This document shows positions 14,948 through 17,104 of a stretch of 17,104 bases of DNA, piece after piece. The notes under the pieces were generated by a model, which was not told where the DNA came from, searched no databases, and was given only the letters and a program-made list of their open reading frames with translations. The stretch is taken from NCBI GenBank assembly GCA_964537555.1, contig CAZIAD010000061.1, positions 1-17,104 on the forward strand, given 5' to 3'. The DNA comes from CAYRWR01 sp964537555 (GTDB lineage Bacteria; Spirochaetota; Brevinematia; Brevinematales; CAYRWR01). The number at the start of each line of letters is the position of its first letter. The stretch's first letter is position 1. The position numbers and the translations under genes were made by a program.

Positions 14948-15825
14948 GCAGTTCTATGTCTATCAATTATTATTTTAGACTGTTTTTTCATTTCTTCATA
15001 CTGTTGAGTGAATTCAGAACATCTGCTTTTTGCCTCTTTATTTTTGCAACTAATTTTTCCTGCCCCTCTACCTAAAAATTCAAAGCTTCCATTGTATTCT
15101 GTGCACAAATTCCATGAGTCACCATCCATATAACCACATTGCTTGGAAGAAAATGCACTTTCCAAAAAAGCATATTCCTTAGTTTGAAATGTAGCCCTTC
15201 CAATTCCAATTCTTTTAATTTTATCCAAATTTATTATTGGCAGGAATGCTGGGAAATCAGAATTATTTCTTACAAAGCCAAAATTTAGAATTTCCAGATT
15301 TGGTAATCCATTTAAGAAATTAAAATCGTCGATTGGTTGATCCCAATCTACAGTTCCAGAAATATATAGATATCTGAGATTTTCCAAACCTTCTAATCCA
15401 CTAAAGTCATGCACACTTCTCAAATTCTCAAGATGTAAAGATTTTAGTTTTTTCAATTCAATTAGTGGTGATAGATCAGAAAAAAACGAAACATATTCAA
15501 AAACAACTTCTTCCAGGTTTTCAAGTGATGAAATGAAATCTATATCTTTTGGCCTTGCATGGGTTATGCGGAGTCTTTTTAGATGATTAATTTTTTCAAT
15601 AGATAATAATTGCTGCTTACTTGGATTTTGTAAAGTCAACTCTTCAAGTTTGGGTAAATCGAAAATAATTCTCCAATTCACATCATCTTTTCCAATTGTA
15701 ATAATCTTCACTGATTCTAAATCAGTTATTTCATCACCTATCGAGTATTGATATCTTTCTCGATTTGGTACTATTGTCCAATAATCTCCTTCTCTATAAA
15801 GGAAATCAATAAAATGATGTTTCAC
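14938..15825 (-). CDS. cassette gene: leucine-rich repeat protein
   Basis: This 295-residue protein has about six leucine-rich repeats between residues 50 and 195, for example LPKLEELTLQN, INHLKRLRITHA, LENLEEVVFEYV, LKKLKSLHLENL, LENLRYLYISGT and LPNLEILNFGFV, with about 22-25 residue spacing. A C-terminal segment of about 90 residues contains four Cys and a charged helix. No signal peptide is visible, so it is probably cytoplasmic and used for protein binding; LRR proteins also occur among immunity proteins. The start is GTG, chosen because AAGGA sits 7 bases upstream. It starts 23 bases after attC site 3 and ends inside attC site 4, which makes it a compact cassette of about 950 bases. Confidence 0.8.
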   Translation of the reverse strand: MKHHFIDFLYREGDYWTIVPNRERYQYSIGDEITDLESVKIITIGKDDVNWRIIFDLPKLEELTLQNPSKQQLLSIEKINHLKRLRITHARPKDIDFISSLENLEEVVFEYVSFFSDLSPLIELKKLKSLHLENLRSVHDFSGLEGLENLRYLYISGTVDWDQPIDDFNFLNGLPNLEILNFGFVRNNSDFPAFLPIINLDKIKRIGIGRATFQTKEYAFLESAFSSKQCGYMDGDSWNLCTEYNGSFEFLGRGAGKISCKNKEAKSRCSEFTQQYEEMKKQSKIIIDRHRTADN

Positions 15826-15843
15826 TTCTTTATCCTTAATTGC

Positions 15844-15896
15844 TGATAACGTAATGGCACTGCGCCGCGATAGTGGCGGCTGTGCCCTAGTTTCGC
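15844..15896 (-). other. attC-like site 3
   Basis: AAC (15848-15850) and GTT (15890-15892) flank a palindrome in which GGCAC-T-GCGCCGC pairs with GGCGGC-TG-TGCC. The stem has one unpaired position and a loop of about 6 bases. It lies between two minus-strand genes, 20 bases after one stop and 20 bases before the next start. Confidence 0.75.
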
Positions 15897-15912
15897 GACG
15901 CGCACTATGTTT

Positions 15913-16326
15913 TCAATTTATTGGCTGGTCTAACAATCTTTCAATTGAATTTTCCAATTCTTCACACAGCAGTATATCATTCTTTTTAATGATTTTATCT
16001 TCATTTAGTTCTGCGTAATTTTCACCTTTTTCTATATAGCTAAATTGCAATCTTCCTGTATTAAGAGGTTCTATATAAATACATTCTTGGTCGAACCGTA
16101 AATCATTTTCTCTTGCTCTGGATAGTATGAAAGCGTGAACTGTAACACCAGCTCGGAGTTTTGTATCGTATCCTCTTTTTCTTAATTCGTTAATAAGTCG
16201 AATAGTGCTATTCAAAATATTAACGTTTTTTTCGTAAAACGAAAGATTACCATTGATAAAATAATCTATTAGTTTATCCCAGGAATTGGAGAATTCATTT
16301 TGAATAACTGTTTCAGAAATTTCCAA
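15913..16326 (-). CDS. cassette gene: hypothetical protein, about 135 residues
   Basis: I do not recognise a family. The protein is soluble, acidic and predicted mixed alpha/beta: an N-terminal helical part (EFSNSWDKLIDYFI, then VNILNSTIRLINELRKRGYD), strands LRAGVTVHAFILSRA and ECIYIEPL, and a C-terminal acidic helix (LLCEELENSIERLLD). There is no signal peptide. The open frame can start at TTG 16326, but that codon abuts the AAGGAGG ribosome site. An ATT at 16320, in the same frame, stands at the ideal 6-base distance, so the true start may be ATT. The protein has no internal Met. It sits between attC sites 2 and 3, forming a cassette of about 500 bases. Confidence 0.7.
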   Translation of the reverse strand: MEISETVIQNEFSNSWDKLIDYFINGNLSFYEKNVNILNSTIRLINELRKRGYDTKLRAGVTVHAFILSRARENDLRFDQECIYIEPLNTGRLQFSYIEKGENYAELNEDKIIKKNDILLCEELENSIERLLDQPIN

Positions 16327-16346
16327 CCTCCTTAAAAATTAGTGTC

Positions 16347-16403
16347 GTGAAACGAATTTGCCTATGCGCCGGGCCTAAGCCTGGCGAATGGGCTTAGTTA
16401 TGG
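16347..16403 (-). other. attC-like site 2
   Basis: AAC (16351-16353) and GTT (16397-16399) bound a site nearly the same as site 4: inner stem CGCCGGGC/GCCTGGCG with a loop CTAA, a short unpaired spacer, then GCC/GGGC. The GTT side on the minus strand continues CACG, unlike other sites, as expected when the bases beyond the crossover belong to the next cassette. Confidence 0.8.
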
Positions 16404-16423
16404 GAAGTGTTCCCTAAATTAAC

Positions 16424-16455
16424 AAATGACCCCCTCAAATTAGAGAGGGTCATTT
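16424..16455 (-). terminator. intrinsic terminator inside the PEGA cassette
   Basis: AAATGACCC and GGGTCATTT form a perfect 9-bp stem extended by CTC/GAG, with A- and T-rich flanks on both sides. It lies 11 bases after the stop of the PEGA gene and before attC site 2, so transcription of this cassette should end before the next cassette. It could work in both directions. Confidence 0.75.
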
Positions 16456-16465
16456 TAAATTTTAC

Positions 16466-16843
16466 TTATTCTGCAACAAATGACTGACTTACTGATGTTG
16501 GATATATATCATACCAAGCACCAGTGGCTGCATCTACGACAACAGGGACAAGTCCAAGTATAACGTCGAGGACAACCATGCCACCACGGATGTTTCGGTT
16601 TAAAGTAAATGTCACATCTTTGTAGCCAGCCTTCTTCATTTCTACATTCCACACCACAGCTTCAGTATTGTTCAGTGTCAAAGTGAGAGGTGTAGTACCT
16701 TTAAACTGACCATTGATATAAACTTCAGCACCATCTGGGGTAGATGAAACCGGGATTGTTCTAATGTTTCCTAAAAAAACAGTAGCACAACCACTTAACA
16801 CTACAATCGCTACCAAAATTGACAATGACAGTACTCTCTTCAT
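16466..16843 (-). CDS. cassette gene: PEGA-domain lipoprotein
   Basis: This 125-residue protein has a leader ending LSGC (Cys19), marking it as a lipoprotein. A PEGA domain follows, with PVSSTPDGAEVYINGQFKG near 30-48 and TPLTLTLNN, then a hydrophobic segment (VVLDVILGLVPVVVDAATGA) and a conserved-looking W-Y-D-I-Y-P. PEGA domains are small beta folds common in surface and peptidoglycan-associated proteins. The start is the ATG at 16843, with GGAGG 5 bases upstream; a longer frame to 16906 would run through an attC site. It begins 37 bases after attC site 1 and carries its own terminator. This arrangement is a typical integron cassette of about 530 bases. Confidence 0.85.
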   Translation of the reverse strand: MKRVLSLSILVAIVVLSGCATVFLGNIRTIPVSSTPDGAEVYINGQFKGTTPLTLTLNNTEAVVWNVEMKKAGYKDVTFTLNRNIRGGMVVLDVILGLVPVVVDAATGAWYDIYPTSVSQSFVAE

Positions 16844-16875
16844 AGATACCTCCATATATTTTATACAAGAATTTC

Positions 16876-16930
16876 CCATAACGAGCGGCGCTCGGCGCCG
16901 CCTCAAGTGGCGACTGGCTGCCAGTTATAT
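16876..16930 (-). other. attC-like site 1
   Basis: AAC (16880-16882) and GTT (16924-16926) are complementary ends. Between them CGCC pairs with GGCG across a TCAAGT loop, and GGC pairs with GCC nearer the ends, with unpaired spacers. On the minus strand it ends CTCGTTATGGG, the same R-side sequence as site 4. It is the most divergent of the five. Confidence 0.65.
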
Positions 16931-17009
16931 GCTGGGCTGAGCGCAGAATGGTAAAAATTTTCTCCGCCCTCTTTCCCACCGGAGCGCACGGACGCGCGGA
17001 TGTGGTGTC

Positions 17010-17104
17010 TCAATCATCCTTATACTTTCTAAAATTCCTCACTAGACTCTCAAATGAATCCGGTTTGTAATTATTAAAATCTTCTTCATCAACAAAAACG
17101 AAAT
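17010..17104 (-). CDS. 3' end of an unknown cassette gene (partial)
   Basis: On the minus strand an open frame enters at the window edge and reads ...FVFVDEEDFNNYKPDSFESL, then VRNFRKYKDD and TGA at 17010-17012. The composition (acidic, aromatic, AT-rich codons) matches the other cassette genes, and attC site 1 lies 80 bases downstream. Only 30 or so codons are visible, so no family can be named. The 80 bases between stop and attC are GC-rich with short inverted repeats (GCGC..GCGC). Confidence 0.6.
   Translation of the reverse strand, partial: FVFVDEEDFNNYKPDSFESLVRNFRKYKDD

Noticed and set aside
16844..16906. Longer N-terminus for the PEGA lipoprotein (MRRRRAP...)
   Set aside because: It would translate through attC site 1, and the ATG at 16843 has a perfect GGAGG site and a proper lipoprotein leader.
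13685..16930. CRISPR array as explanation for the regular repeats
   Set aside because: Repeats are 500-1200 bases apart, palindromic and divergent, with genes between them; they fit attC sites, not CRISPR.

Overview
The window looks like chromosomal DNA from a free-living or host-associated anaerobe, and a spirochaete (Treponema/Spirochaeta-like) is my best guess. The reasons are the density of predicted lipoproteins (six with a Cys after a short hydrophobic leader), an oxygen-sensitive type of CoA-dehydratase activase, and attC sites of the general kind known from the Treponema denticola chromosomal integron. No rRNA, tRNA, CRISPR, transposase or phage gene was recognised, and the taxonomic call is an inference.

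Region 1 (75-4522, minus strand) is a tightly packed five-gene operon read leftward from an extended -10 promoter near 4591. It encodes a PlsC-type acyltransferase, a HAD-IB phosphatase, an HgdC-type [4Fe-4S] ATPase activase, a DUF2229/COG3580 protein and a COG3581 protein. Three junctions overlap and the remaining one has a 5-base gap. The last three genes look like a split version of the large multidomain activase-dehydratase proteins of anaerobes. Because an acyltransferase and a phosphatase lead the operon, a lipid-modifying role is suggested, possibly anaerobic plasmalogen (vinyl-ether lipid) formation.

Region 2 (4870-13051) holds mostly stand-alone genes. They are a beta-propeller (kelch-like) lipoprotein with a small hypothetical gene upstream of it, a DUF6174-like lipoprotein with a palindromic operator candidate, a broken SUKH-3-like immunity gene, a class C beta-lactamase-fold lipoprotein, a lipase-type alpha/beta hydrolase, an ankyrin-repeat membrane protein whose promoter predicts a leaderless mRNA, and a DUF4304-like protein. 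Two copies of a roughly 57-70 bp dispersed repeat lie in the intergenic gaps.

Region 3 (13256-17104, minus strand) is a gene-cassette array. Five attC-like inverted repeats alternate with single AT-rich genes, all read leftward. The genes are the 3' end of an unknown gene, a PEGA-domain lipoprotein with its own terminator, an unknown 137-residue protein, a leucine-rich repeat protein and an outer-membrane barrel-like protein. A CsgG/FlgO-like lipoprotein follows the last attC. Start codons sit 23-64 bases after one attC and stop codons close to, or inside, the next. No integrase is in view. If the array belongs to an integron, the integrase should lie beyond 17104, because the array appears to end near 13690.

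Several genes of regions 2 and 3 (SUKH-3-like, ankyrin, LRR, DUF4304-like) belong to families often found in accessory or immunity loci, so the right two thirds of the window reads as accessory DNA next to a conserved metabolic operon.
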